A DNA stretch of 64,000 nucleotides, from NCBI GenBank assembly GCA_038731975.1, contig JAVYQJ010000007.1:18020-82019 (forward strand), read 5' to 3'. The translations under genes were made by a program, and so were the position numbers. Of this stretch, positions 49,127 to 57,535 are shown one piece after another. Position 1 is the first letter of the stretch. Each line of letters opens with the position of its first letter. The stretch is from Thermofilaceae archaeon. Lineage in GTDB: Archaea; Thermoproteota; Thermoprotei; Thermofilales; Thermofilaceae. A model generated the notes under the pieces. It saw nothing but the letters and a program-made list of their open reading frames with translations. It was not told the DNA's origin and did no database searches.

Positions 49127-50463
49127 TGCAGCAGGTCCCGGTGTCGGAGTTTGCCGAGAAGCTCGTCCACGAGGCTCTGAAGAGGGGGTTTGAGGAGGCG
49201 GCCGCTATCGTCTCGAGGCAGAGGAGCACGATGGTGAAGTTCGCGAACAGCGAGGTCAGCGTAGTGCAGAGGTGGGACTCCCTCACTGTGGGGCTGTACC
49301 TGGCCAAGGAGGGCAAGATCCTGCTGACGGAGATCCACCCGACCGGTTTCGAGCAGGCCAGCGCCCTGATAGATAGAGCCCTCGCAGCTTTACCGCAGGT
49401 GAGGCCCAGCTTCCTGTACGCGCCGCTCCCCGAGCCGGAGACCCCTGAGCCGCTCCCGGGGCTCGTCGACAAGGCCATCATCGAAGCGATGCACGACCCT
49501 TCATCGCTGGCGGAGGCTATGCTCGCAGGCGCAACCGGCGCCGAGAGGGTTGCGGGCGCGCTGACCCTCTTCCACGGTCAGCGTGGCGTCGCTACGTCCA
49601 AGGGGGCGAGGCTCGAGGAAGAGGCAACGGGTTTGGAGGCCTACCTGCGCGCCTTCATAGGCGAGGCCTCGGGGCAGTGGGCTCACGGGAGCCGCAGGCT
49701 CTCGAAGGAGGCCGTTGAGCGGATGGCGCGGACCGCGGTGCAGCTGGCTGAGATGGCTAAGGGGAGGGCTGCTGACGTCGAGCCCGGCACCTACGACGTG
49801 ATCCTCTCACCGATGGTTGTTGGCAACCTGATGAACTTGGTCGGCATGATGGCGAGCGGGATGGCCGTGCTCATGGGCATGTCGATCTTCGCGAGGGCTG
49901 AGCCCGGATCGAAGGTTGCATCGGAGAAGTTCTCCATCTACGACGACCCGAGGAACCCCGAGCTTCTCGGCTCAACTTCCTTCGACGACGAGGGGTTACC
50001 GACGAGGAGCAAGCCGATAATCGAGGCTGGGGCTTTGAGAACGCTCCTCCACAACTCGAAGACTGCCGCGAAGTTCGGCGCCAAGTCCACCGGTAACGCA
50101 GGGTTGATGTTCCCGCACTCTTGGACGCTGCGAGTCGCACCGGGCGACGCGAAGCTGGAGGAGATGATCGCGGAGGTAAAGAGGGGCTTGATGATAACGA
50201 ACAACTGGTACACGCGGCTGCAGAACTACGTCGAGGGCATCTTCTCCACCATCGCGAGGGACGCCGCATTCTACATCGAGAACGGCGAGATCAAGCACCC
50301 CGTAGCCCGCGTAAGGATCGCCGATAGGCTCCCCAAGCTGCTCTCAAACATCGAACTTCTGGGACGAGACCTCTACGACATCAGCTGGTGGGAGGTCAGC
50401 CCAGCCGTCCGCGCCCCCTACGTGCTGGTGAGGAACATAGGGATCTCGAGGCCCTTCGTGTAA
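49126..50463 (+). CDS. pmbA: TldE/PmbA-family protein
   Basis: Non-catalytic partner of TldD: it has the same fold but no HExxxH motif. The PmbA features are visible, including SPMVVGNLM in the centre, the SFDDEGLPTRSKPIIEAG loop and STGNAG near residue 325. About 445 residues. The ATG at 49126 overlaps the tldD stop by one base; a GTG directly upstream is an alternative. A T-rich region follows within 20 bp of the stop. Confidence 0.9.
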   Translation: MQQVPVSEFAEKLVHEALKRGFEEAAAIVSRQRSTMVKFANSEVSVVQRWDSLTVGLYLAKEGKILLTEIHPTGFEQASALIDRALAALPQVRPSFLYAPLPEPETPEPLPGLVDKAIIEAMHDPSSLAEAMLAGATGAERVAGALTLFHGQRGVATSKGARLEEEATGLEAYLRAFIGEASGQWAHGSRRLSKEAVERMARTAVQLAEMAKGRAADVEPGTYDVILSPMVVGNLMNLVGMMASGMAVLMGMSIFARAEPGSKVASEKFSIYDDPRNPELLGSTSFDDEGLPTRSKPIIEAGALRTLLHNSKTAAKFGAKSTGNAGLMFPHSWTLRVAPGDAKLEEMIAEVKRGLMITNNWYTRLQNYVEGIFSTIARDAAFYIENGEIKHPVARVRIADRLPKLLSNIELLGRDLYDISWWEVSPAVRAPYVLVRNIGISRPFV

Positions 50464-50486
50464 AAATAAACCTTACAACTTTTTTA
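50461..50486. terminator. Bidirectional T-tract terminator between convergent tldE and MBL genes
   Basis: The 29-bp gap has TTTTTT (50480-50485) on the plus strand just after tldE and TTTATTTTTA on the minus strand (50461-50470) just after the MBL gene stop. Archaeal RNA polymerase terminates at such T-runs without a hairpin. Confidence 0.6.
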
Positions 50487-50492
50487 ACTGTA

Positions 50493-51233
50493 CTATGCGT
50501 CCTCGTCCAGGTAGCACTTGATACCCTTGATCCATTCCAAGGCCTTCTGCACGTTTTCCCTCCCCCTTATGATGGCACCGTGCTGCGGCACGATCACCTC
50601 GATTTCGAGGTTCTCGACTCTCCTCAACCACCTTTGAACGGCGCGGTTGGATGCCAGGTACCTTTTGTGGAACTGCACCATGTACTGCACGTGCGAGTCA
50701 AAGTCGTTCACGAAGTCGTAGTTCACCCCGCTCGGGAAGAGGGAGGCGAAGAGGTCCCCGCTGTAGAGGATCTTGAGGCAGGGATCGTAGATCTGGAAGT
50801 TGCCGGGCGAGTGCAGGTAGTGGGCCGGGATCAGCTGGAGCGTGCACCCCCCCAGCCGGATGGTGCCCCCCTCGTCCGGGATGCCATCAACCCTACCCTC
50901 TAAGTCCACGCTCTGGTGGAAGGAGTGCGGAAGGAAGCGTAGCCAGAGCTGCGGTAGCAGGATCTTCGCGTTCTCGAGCGCCGTGTACCAAACCGCGGCC
51001 GCCCCTAGGATGTCTGGATCCTGGTGGGAGAAGAAGAGGTACTTGACACGTGGCGGTGGCACAAACCGCGACATCTCGGCGATCAAACGGTTGAAAACCA
51101 CCCTACCGCCGGGGTCGGCTAGCAGCCCCTCACCCGAGTCAACTATCAGGAGCTGGTTGGCTTGAACGTACCCAGGGGGTGTGAGGCCCCGGAAAACAAC
51201 GGCCTTGTGATCGCCCTTCTCGAAGACTATCAT
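50493..51233 (-). CDS. Metallo-beta-lactamase-fold protein, flavodiiron/ODP-like
   Basis: A 246-residue MBL-fold protein. FSHQDPDILG, PAHYLHSPGN, YSGDLFAS and PQHG match the four ligand motifs of the flavodiiron (FprA) beta-lactamase domain, but the usual HxExD is HxDxD, as in the ODP group of oxygen-binding diiron proteins. There is no flavodoxin domain. A role in O2 or NO sensing or removal is therefore possible. ATG start 28 nt from GTTTTTAGG on this strand. Confidence 0.75.
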   Translation of the reverse strand: MIVFEKGDHKAVVFRGLTPPGYVQANQLLIVDSGEGLLADPGGRVVFNRLIAEMSRFVPPPRVKYLFFSHQDPDILGAAAVWYTALENAKILLPQLWLRFLPHSFHQSVDLEGRVDGIPDEGGTIRLGGCTLQLIPAHYLHSPGNFQIYDPCLKILYSGDLFASLFPSGVNYDFVNDFDSHVQYMVQFHKRYLASNRAVQRWLRRVENLEIEVIVPQHGAIIRGRENVQKALEWIKGIKCYLDEDA

Positions 51234-51296
51234 GGTTTGCTCTCCCAGGAAACCCCTAAAAACGTTTTAGTTCGGAGAGCTGGCCCGCCGCGGAAC

Positions 51297-51677
51297 CTAG
51301 CCTTCGGCAACCTCGACTCTGACCCTTTCCCCGCTCGAGACGCGCCTTAGAACGTCTAAGCCTTCTACGACCCTGCCTATCACGTTGACGGGGCTGGCCG
51401 GCCTGATCTCGCCCGGCCTGCTGATGGGTGTCGGCCCGAAGAAGAGGCAGAGAGCACGACCGGGTGGCCAGTAGGCGACATCGCCGACCTCAACGAGCTC
51501 GCTCGCGTCCTCCTCGCCGGCATCGACTGGGGACTCGAAGTAGACCTCCTCCCCCCACCTCCTCGCCCGGCTCTCGAAGGGGAGGACGCGCAGGAGCGCT
51601 TCAGCGGTCCTAGCGTTCCTCCCCGTCAGCTCGACGATCACGGTGCCGGCCCTCTCGAAAACAAGCTTGACCCGCAC
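51297..51677 (-). CDS. Cyclophilin-like fold protein (DUF369 type)
   Basis: A 126-residue beta-barrel protein: EVYFESPVDAG, VGDVAYWPPGRALCLFFGPTP and SPVNVIGRV are the characteristic segments of the archaeal/bacterial cyclophilin-like family typified by TM1367. Its prolyl-isomerase activity is doubtful because the catalytic Arg/Phe pair of cyclophilins is not conserved. Function unknown. GTG start 26 nt from GTTTTTAGC on this strand. Confidence 0.8.
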   Translation of the reverse strand: MRVKLVFERAGTVIVELTGRNARTAEALLRVLPFESRARRWGEEVYFESPVDAGEEDASELVEVGDVAYWPPGRALCLFFGPTPISRPGEIRPASPVNVIGRVVEGLDVLRRVSSGERVRVEVAEG

Positions 51678-51713
51678 GCTTCCCTGAGCGCGGGGGTGCT
51701 AAAAACGTCTCCC

Positions 51714-54326
51714 TTAGCCCTCTATGCGCAGGACGTCGCCTTCGCGCAGCAGTAGGGGTTTCGGGAACCTCGCTCCTCCCTCCAGGGGCTCGAACTCCAC
51801 TGGTTCTCCGTTAACAAGGGCGCGGCGCACGCCGATGCCTTTGAGGGTTGCTACGCGGAGGACTTTCAGCTCCAGTTCGCCGTACCGCACGCTCAGCTCG
51901 CAGAAACCTCTTGAAGCAAGCAGATAGCCCCACGCTCTACCCGTGCACCAGAAAGTGCCGAACTCCGCATCCGGGGTCTTCGGGTTGAAGGACAGCTCGC
52001 CGCGCCTGCCGTCCCACTCGAAGCCGCTCAGCGCGAGGAGGAGCGCGTAGGAGGACAACGATCTCGCGTAGTTGCTGCCGCACTCGATCTCGCTCCACGG
52101 GTTCCTCTTCACCCCATCGTACCTCTCCCTGACGGCTTTCACGACTTCGAGCCCCTCCTCGACGAAGCCCTCCTGTATTAGGTGGGCGGCGAAGACGTAC
52201 TCGAGGCCGCTCCAAACCTCCTCCGCGTAGGGGATCGGTATGACCGGCTTGCCCCCCTTAGGCCACGCGCAGTTGACGACGCCCCTCTCGTCGCCGAGCG
52301 CGTAGATCCTGCAGGGGTTGGGGTGGTGGCGCACGCTGGTGAAGTTGTACCTGTAGATCGATTCGAGCGCCCTCCTCACCTTGCCCCTATCCAGCACCTC
52401 GCCCAGGCCGAAGAGGTTCGCGTAGAACTGCGCCTCAACTTGTGCTATGAAGCAGGCGGGGCCCAGCTGGTACTTCATCTCGCGGTGCTCGCCGTCCCAG
52501 TAGGCTTCGATCACGCCGGGATCGCTGGCGGAGAACCTCTCGAGTAGGCTCCTGTCGCTCAAATCGATCAGCTGGACGAAGTACTCGCCGTTGAATAGGT
52601 GCTCCTCAACCCACCTCTTCCCCGACTCGAAGAGCCGCAGGTACTCCCCCTCCGCCTCCTTGTCGCCCACGTGCTCCGCCATCTCCGCCGCAGCCTTCAG
52701 CGCGGCCAGGTAAAGCCCGGTGAGCCAAGGGTTCGGGCCGAAGAGCTCGACGTCGAAGGTGTTGTGCTGCCTACCCTCTATCACGCCGTCCCCGTCGCGA
52801 TCCCACGCGTCGGCGTTGCTCTCGGACCACGCGTATTCGACCATCCTCTTCAGGGTTAGCCAGAGCTCCCTCAACCACTCCTCATCCCCCGTCAGCTTCC
52901 AGTACGCGTAGGCGCGGAGCAGGCAGCCGTACTGGCCGTCGACGGCCGCGTGGGGGAAGGGCCAGGGCCTACCCGGCGGCAGGGGGAGCCGGAAGGTCAT
53001 GCGCCCGTCCCCGCTCACGCTGTACCTCAGGTGGAGGCCCCACATCGACCGATCCAAGCTCGGGAAAAGGTATAGGGGGGCGAAAGCGTAGCGCCACACG
53101 TGGGCGCAGCTGCCCTCGCAGCAGCCTGAATCGACGCTGCAACCCTCAAAGCCCCACAGCGAGCCGTCCTCCAGCCTGATCACGGTCGGCGACTTCAAGA
53201 TCGAGAGGTTCGCGGAGACAGCGTCCAGAACATGCGGGGGGTAGGTGGAGGAGAAGAGACAGTCCCTGAACTCGCGGGTCTTGCCGTGGAGCCAACTCCA
53301 GTTCCTGAAGCAGTGCCGGACGACGTCGATCACGCTATGGAAGATCGCGGCGTAGTAGTTCCTCCAGACGTCCCTGCCGGGCTCGGGGTTCCAGTAGTTC
53401 CTAAAGTTCGGGTAGTACCAGGCGATCAGGAACCTGACCACCCCCCTCTCGCCCGGGTTCAGCCGGAGGTGCGCGGCGAGGGAGGCGTGATCCCTGACCC
53501 CGGCCGAGGGCCTCTCGTACCTCCTGTTGCGGAGCCTCCCCGGCGAGGAGAACTCCCTCCAGAAGACCTGCAGGCTGTCGAACCAGGAACCCCTGTACCA
53601 GTACTCCTGGTAGCTCACTTCGGGGGCGTCCGTGGCGATCGCCAGCTGCCCCCACTCCGACGATCTCTCATCAACGCCCTGGGGGCTCATCAGGATCAGC
53701 TTGACCCCCTCAACCTCGCGGTACTCGTTGACGGTCCTCCCTGGCGGAGCCGGGTTCTGCGCACTCAAGCAGACGGTGTACTCCACGGCTGCGCCCACCG
53801 TGTTCTCGATTTCGATCTCGAAGAAGGCCGCGGGAATGCTGGAGTTGAAGTCGTCAAGGGGGATGAACGGGTTGAAGGCCGTCACCCGAACTTTTCCCGG
53901 GAAGTCGGGGTCGACGAAATCGATGCGCGCGATGGGGTACGTGCCCTCGAGAACGGCCTCCTTGAAGTGCGGTAGGCCGGCTAGGCTCTCCCGCTCAAGC
54001 CCGAAGCCGAACCCCCTCCCGCTCCCAGTGTAGGGCGGCGGAGGGGTGCCCTCCATCACTCGCGCGTCGATAACCCTGCCCTCAGCAACGGCCTTGACGG
54101 CGAAGTGGGTGAAGCCGTTTAAACCGCCCTTGCTCGGCCTGTTGAAGATCTCCCAGTCGACGAGTCGCCCGTTGGCCGCCAACCCTACGCAGCCTGTACC
54201 GATGCCACCAAGCGGGAACGAGGCCATCGGGGCCCTGCTACCCTCGTAAGTGAAGCAGGGTAGCTTGGAGTGGCCCGGCGAGCCCTGGGGCGTTTCGCGC
54301 ACGCGGAAACGGGCTTGCGGTGCCAA
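51714..54326 (-). CDS. GH116 glycosidase (GBA2/beta-glucosidase-xylosidase type)
   Basis: An 870-residue cytoplasmic enzyme. The N-terminal beta-sandwich (MASFPLGGIGTGCVGL) is followed by an (alpha/alpha)6 barrel with nucleophile Glu404 in CEGSCAHVWRYA and acid/base Asp525 in NTFDVELFGPN, matching Sulfolobus SSO1353 and human GBA2. Activity on beta-glucosides or beta-xylosides is expected. No signal peptide, so it finishes imported oligosaccharides. TTG 54326 gives the longest form; a GTG at 54302 is close to another AT box. Divergent from the PHP gene across a short shared promoter region. Confidence 0.9.
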   Translation of the reverse strand: MAPQARFRVRETPQGSPGHSKLPCFTYEGSRAPMASFPLGGIGTGCVGLAANGRLVDWEIFNRPSKGGLNGFTHFAVKAVAEGRVIDARVMEGTPPPPYTGSGRGFGFGLERESLAGLPHFKEAVLEGTYPIARIDFVDPDFPGKVRVTAFNPFIPLDDFNSSIPAAFFEIEIENTVGAAVEYTVCLSAQNPAPPGRTVNEYREVEGVKLILMSPQGVDERSSEWGQLAIATDAPEVSYQEYWYRGSWFDSLQVFWREFSSPGRLRNRRYERPSAGVRDHASLAAHLRLNPGERGVVRFLIAWYYPNFRNYWNPEPGRDVWRNYYAAIFHSVIDVVRHCFRNWSWLHGKTREFRDCLFSSTYPPHVLDAVSANLSILKSPTVIRLEDGSLWGFEGCSVDSGCCEGSCAHVWRYAFAPLYLFPSLDRSMWGLHLRYSVSGDGRMTFRLPLPPGRPWPFPHAAVDGQYGCLLRAYAYWKLTGDEEWLRELWLTLKRMVEYAWSESNADAWDRDGDGVIEGRQHNTFDVELFGPNPWLTGLYLAALKAAAEMAEHVGDKEAEGEYLRLFESGKRWVEEHLFNGEYFVQLIDLSDRSLLERFSASDPGVIEAYWDGEHREMKYQLGPACFIAQVEAQFYANLFGLGEVLDRGKVRRALESIYRYNFTSVRHHPNPCRIYALGDERGVVNCAWPKGGKPVIPIPYAEEVWSGLEYVFAAHLIQEGFVEEGLEVVKAVRERYDGVKRNPWSEIECGSNYARSLSSYALLLALSGFEWDGRRGELSFNPKTPDAEFGTFWCTGRAWGYLLASRGFCELSVRYGELELKVLRVATLKGIGVRRALVNGEPVEFEPLEGGARFPKPLLLREGDVLRIEG

Positions 54327-54373
54327 TTATGCCTGCTCTCGCGCCGGGATGCCGCGCGGGGCGCGCGAAAAAC

Positions 54374-54383
54374 GCTGATATAC
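54374..54383. promoter_or_regulatory. TATA box of the PHP gene, possibly shared with GH116
   Basis: GCTGATATAC is centred 25-26 nt before the PHP GTG (54404). Read on the minus strand it would start transcription near 54353, giving a leader of 27 nt or more for the GH116 gene. Confidence 0.5.
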
Positions 54384-54403
54384 GACGAGGGAGAGGGGTT
54401 CGC

Positions 54404-55366
54404 GTGAGGCTTCCGCAAAACGGGTGGGTGAAGGCCCAGCTCCATGCTCATTCAACGCGCTCCGACGGTCGGCTGGACCCGGAGAAGGCCGTGGAGTTCT
54501 ACGCTCGAGCCGGCTTCGGTGCCGTCTCGCTGACCGACCACAACAAGGTTACGCCCGTCTCGCACCCGAGCGTGCTCACCCCGCCCGGCGTCGAAGTGGC
54601 AGCCCGCGAGGAGGGCGTGGCCGGTGAGTACCACGTCGTGATCATAGGTTGCGATGAGCTGCCGCCGGAGAGCGCGCGTAAGCGCGCGTCTAAGCTCTTC
54701 GACTGGTGCCGCGACAACGGCTTCTACTCGTTCGTGGCCCACCCCTACTGGAGCATGCTGAGCGGCAGCGACCTCCTCAAGGCTGGGAACCCCGACGGTG
54801 TCGAGGTGTACAACCACGGTTGCGAGGTGGAGATCAGCAGGGGCTACTCGGGCCCCCACTGGGACTACGCGCTGTCGAAGGGGGTTATGCTGCAGGGGTT
54901 GGCGGTGGACGACGTTCACACGTACACGGTGGACGCTCTGGGCGGGTGGGTGGTGCTAGACCTCGCCGACCACAGCGTTGAGGCCTTGCTGGAGGCATTG
55001 AAGCAGGGGCGCTTCTACGCCAGCAGCGGCGTGGAGGTTGAAGCCTACGAGGTGGAGCAGGGGAGAGCCTGGCTGAAGTGCAGCGGCGCGAAGATCGTGA
55101 AGCTCCTGTCGGGCGATACGAAGGGGGCCTACCTGAGCGTCAGTATGCTGGATAAGCTGGCTGCAGCTCAGCCGCAGCTCCTAGAGGTGGAGCGCTGGGA
55201 GGATGGCTTCAGGATCCGCGCGAAGGATCTGCGGGTGGAGGGCAGGCTGAGGGGCGGTAGCATCGTTGAGCTCGAGATCGCGGGCCAGCTGCCGGTGAAG
55301 GGGTACATGAGGGTCGAGCTGATCGACGGAGAGAAGGCTGCCTGGCTCAACAGCGTGAGGCTCTAG
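54404..55366 (+). CDS. PHP-domain phosphoesterase-like protein
   Basis: A 320-residue protein with a PHP domain (about 1-215): QLHAHSTRSDG, LTDHNK, FVAHPYW and VDDVH provide the metal-binding His and Asp set of the family (histidinol phosphatase, PolX-type PHP). The C-terminal 100 residues form a beta-rich extra domain. The GTG at 54404 is chosen by the TATA box; the frame is open further upstream but that region is promoter. The HAD hydrolase gene follows with no gap, suggesting a phosphoesterase pair in a common pathway. Confidence 0.8.
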   Translation: MRLPQNGWVKAQLHAHSTRSDGRLDPEKAVEFYARAGFGAVSLTDHNKVTPVSHPSVLTPPGVEVAAREEGVAGEYHVVIIGCDELPPESARKRASKLFDWCRDNGFYSFVAHPYWSMLSGSDLLKAGNPDGVEVYNHGCEVEISRGYSGPHWDYALSKGVMLQGLAVDDVHTYTVDALGGWVVLDLADHSVEALLEALKQGRFYASSGVEVEAYEVEQGRAWLKCSGAKIVKLLSGDTKGAYLSVSMLDKLAAAQPQLLEVERWEDGFRIRAKDLRVEGRLRGGSIVELEIAGQLPVKGYMRVELIDGEKAAWLNSVRL

Positions 55367-56092
55367 GTGTCCAGCATGCCGGCAGCCGCCGTGAGCATCG
55401 ACGTGTGGGACACCCTGCTGCGGCTGGGGAGGTTCTACGGGATGCTCGCCGCGTCCCTGGCGGAGCTCCTCGAGAGGGAGAAGGGGGAGGTCGAGGAGTC
55501 GCTCAGAAGAGCTAGAGCCCGAGTGAAGGAGCTGAGGGCACAAGGGGCCGTTAACCCAAGCGCTGTAATCGAGCAGTGCGCAGGCATCCTGGCTGGAGAG
55601 CTCGGGTGCTCGCGTGAGGTGGTGAAGAGGGGGGTTGCCCGCGCTGTCGCGAACCTTGAGCCGGAGGGCATCGTGTACGAGGACGCGCTCGAGGCGCTGG
55701 AAGGCTTGGCCAGTAGGGGGGTGCCCGTCGTCGCGCTCAGCAACGTGATGTGGTGGCCCGGCTACATCACACGAGTCATCGTTGAGAAGGCGGGGCTCGG
55801 CAAGCTCCTCGCCGCCCAAGTTTACGCCGACGAGGTCTACGCTCTCAAGCCGGACGCGCGCATGTTCAAGGCGGGGGAAGAGGCGCTCCGCGATGCGGGC
55901 TTCGAGGCAAGGCTGGTCGCCCACGCTGGCGACGACTTCAGGGAGGACTTCCTCGGCGCGATGTCGGTCGGCCTTGTGGCGGTGCTCGTCGATAGGACCG
56001 GCGCCTTCGGGGAGGGAGCTTACTTCGGAGGGAGGGGCTACGTAATCAGGGACTTGCGCCGGCTCACGCACGTTCTCGAGGGGCTCCTTTAG
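55367..56092 (+). CDS. HAD-superfamily hydrolase
   Basis: A 241-residue HAD phosphatase-like protein with an alpha-helical cap. Motif I is SIDVWDTLLR (Asp nucleophile, Asp+2 replaced by Trp-Asp spacing DVWDT, as in many HAD members), motif II is VALSNV, motif III the Lys in LKPDARMF and motif IV GDDFREDF. GTG directly follows the PHP stop; an ATG three codons later is possible. The stop TAG overlaps the stop of the convergent ZIP gene by 4 nt (TTAG). Confidence 0.8.
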   Translation: MSSMPAAAVSIDVWDTLLRLGRFYGMLAASLAELLEREKGEVEESLRRARARVKELRAQGAVNPSAVIEQCAGILAGELGCSREVVKRGVARAVANLEPEGIVYEDALEALEGLASRGVPVVALSNVMWWPGYITRVIVEKAGLGKLLAAQVYADEVYALKPDARMFKAGEEALRDAGFEARLVAHAGDDFREDFLGAMSVGLVAVLVDRTGAFGEGAYFGGRGYVIRDLRRLTHVLEGLL

Positions 56093-57459
56093 CCGCCGAA
56101 GACCGTGTCGAGCAGGAGCATGACGACGAAGCCGGAGAGGAAGCCGAAGGTGCTGGGCTCGTCGTGCTCGTGCCCGTAGATCTCCGGCGCCATCTCGTGG
56201 ACCACAACGTAGACCATTGCGCCCGCGGCGAAAGCCATCAGGAAGGGGAGGGTGAAACCGACGTGCTCGACGATGAGCGCGGGAAGGGGGGCTGCGAGGG
56301 CCTCCGCAAGGCCGCTGGCAACTCCGATCAGGAAGGCCTTCAGCCTCCCCCTATCGGCCAGTGGCAGGGCGACGGCCAGCCCCTCCGGCACGTCCTGCAA
56401 CCCTATCGCGAGGGCGAGGAGGAGCCCCTCGTGGACGCTCACCGAGGAGGCTACACCAACGGCCATCCCTTCGGGTATGTTGTGGATGATCATAGCCAGG
56501 GCGATGAGCAAGCCCTTGGCGAGGGGTCGAGGGGGCCCCTCAGCCCCCTTCATGATGTGCAGGTGGGGGAGGGTGGAGTCGACGGCCTTGATTAGGCCGG
56601 CACCCGCCACGAAGCCCAGTGTGGCGAGCAGAGGCCCTCCCGCCTCGATGGCCGGCAGCAGCAGGCTCGTGAAGGAGGCGACGAGCATGACACCTGCCGC
56701 AAACCCCAGGCCGGCGTCCGATGCCCTCTCGCTCATTCGGGCTCCGAGGAGAACTGGAATGGAACCAATCGCGGTCATCGCGGCCGGCACCATCCCTATG
56801 ACGAGGGCCCTGATGACGAGGGGGCTGCTCTCCAGGAAGTCGAGGATCGACGCGAGAAAGCCCTCCACGCTACCGACGTGGAAGCCGGCGCCAGTCAGGC
56901 TGAAGACGAGGAGCGTGGAGAGGAGGGCTACGAGGGCTCCCGCCGCCAGCTGCGAGGGGGTGTGGGCGTTCAGTTCGAGGCGGGCCCACGAGACTGGTAC
57001 GAGGAGCAGGTAGAGGGGCACTGCCTCCTCACCCACGACCATCGCCAGCGCCGTGGTTGGGCCCGCGATGCCTGCAGCATGGACGCTGATCTTCCACTTC
57101 GCGAGGACAGTCACGATCGCCAGCACGATCGCTGACAGCATGTAGGAGGCGGTAATGACCGCGTAGATCCTGTAGCCGCGCAAGAGGGAGTAGACGATGC
57201 CGATGATGTACGAGATGATGCTGAACAGGTAGTACTTCCACCTCTTCTCCCTCTCCGTCACGAATATGTCCACCTCGCCCCTCGCTGCACCCACAACTAT
57301 CGGAGCGAGCGGCAGAAACGTGTGGGCCAGCAGCATCACTGCCAGCGCCTCGAGGCCTCCCACTCCCAACCTCCACCACACGAGCGCGATGATGAAGCCG
57401 CCGTACAGCTGCGGCGCCGTGGCCAGCGAGACCAAGTGCGCGAGCCTTTTCCTAAACAC
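56089..57459 (-). CDS. PAP2-like membrane domain fused to a ZIP metal transporter
   Basis: A 456-residue membrane protein with two parts. The first 195 residues resemble a PAP2 (phosphatidic acid phosphatase) membrane domain, with KISVHAAG and ARLELNAHTPSQ at the positions of the PSGH and SRxxxxxH motifs, the last acid being Gln. The second part is a complete ZIP transporter of about 245 residues with HNIPEGMAVG (TM4) and LQDVPEGLAVAL (TM5) metal sites and a His-rich end (HEMAPEIYGHEHDE). I know of no standard family with this order. GTG start 24 nt from CATCTTTAGC on this strand. Confidence 0.7.
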   Translation of the reverse strand: MFRKRLAHLVSLATAPQLYGGFIIALVWWRLGVGGLEALAVMLLAHTFLPLAPIVVGAARGEVDIFVTEREKRWKYYLFSIISYIIGIVYSLLRGYRIYAVITASYMLSAIVLAIVTVLAKWKISVHAAGIAGPTTALAMVVGEEAVPLYLLLVPVSWARLELNAHTPSQLAAGALVALLSTLLVFSLTGAGFHVGSVEGFLASILDFLESSPLVIRALVIGMVPAAMTAIGSIPVLLGARMSERASDAGLGFAAGVMLVASFTSLLLPAIEAGGPLLATLGFVAGAGLIKAVDSTLPHLHIMKGAEGPPRPLAKGLLIALAMIIHNIPEGMAVGVASSVSVHEGLLLALAIGLQDVPEGLAVALPLADRGRLKAFLIGVASGLAEALAAPLPALIVEHVGFTLPFLMAFAAGAMVYVVVHEMAPEIYGHEHDEPSTFGFLSGFVVMLLLDTVFGG

Positions 57460-57535
57460 AGGGCTCCATCAAACAGAGGCTAAAGATGTTGCGGGAACCA
57501 GCAACCCATTTTAACGATCACTGTTAGATCGCCTC

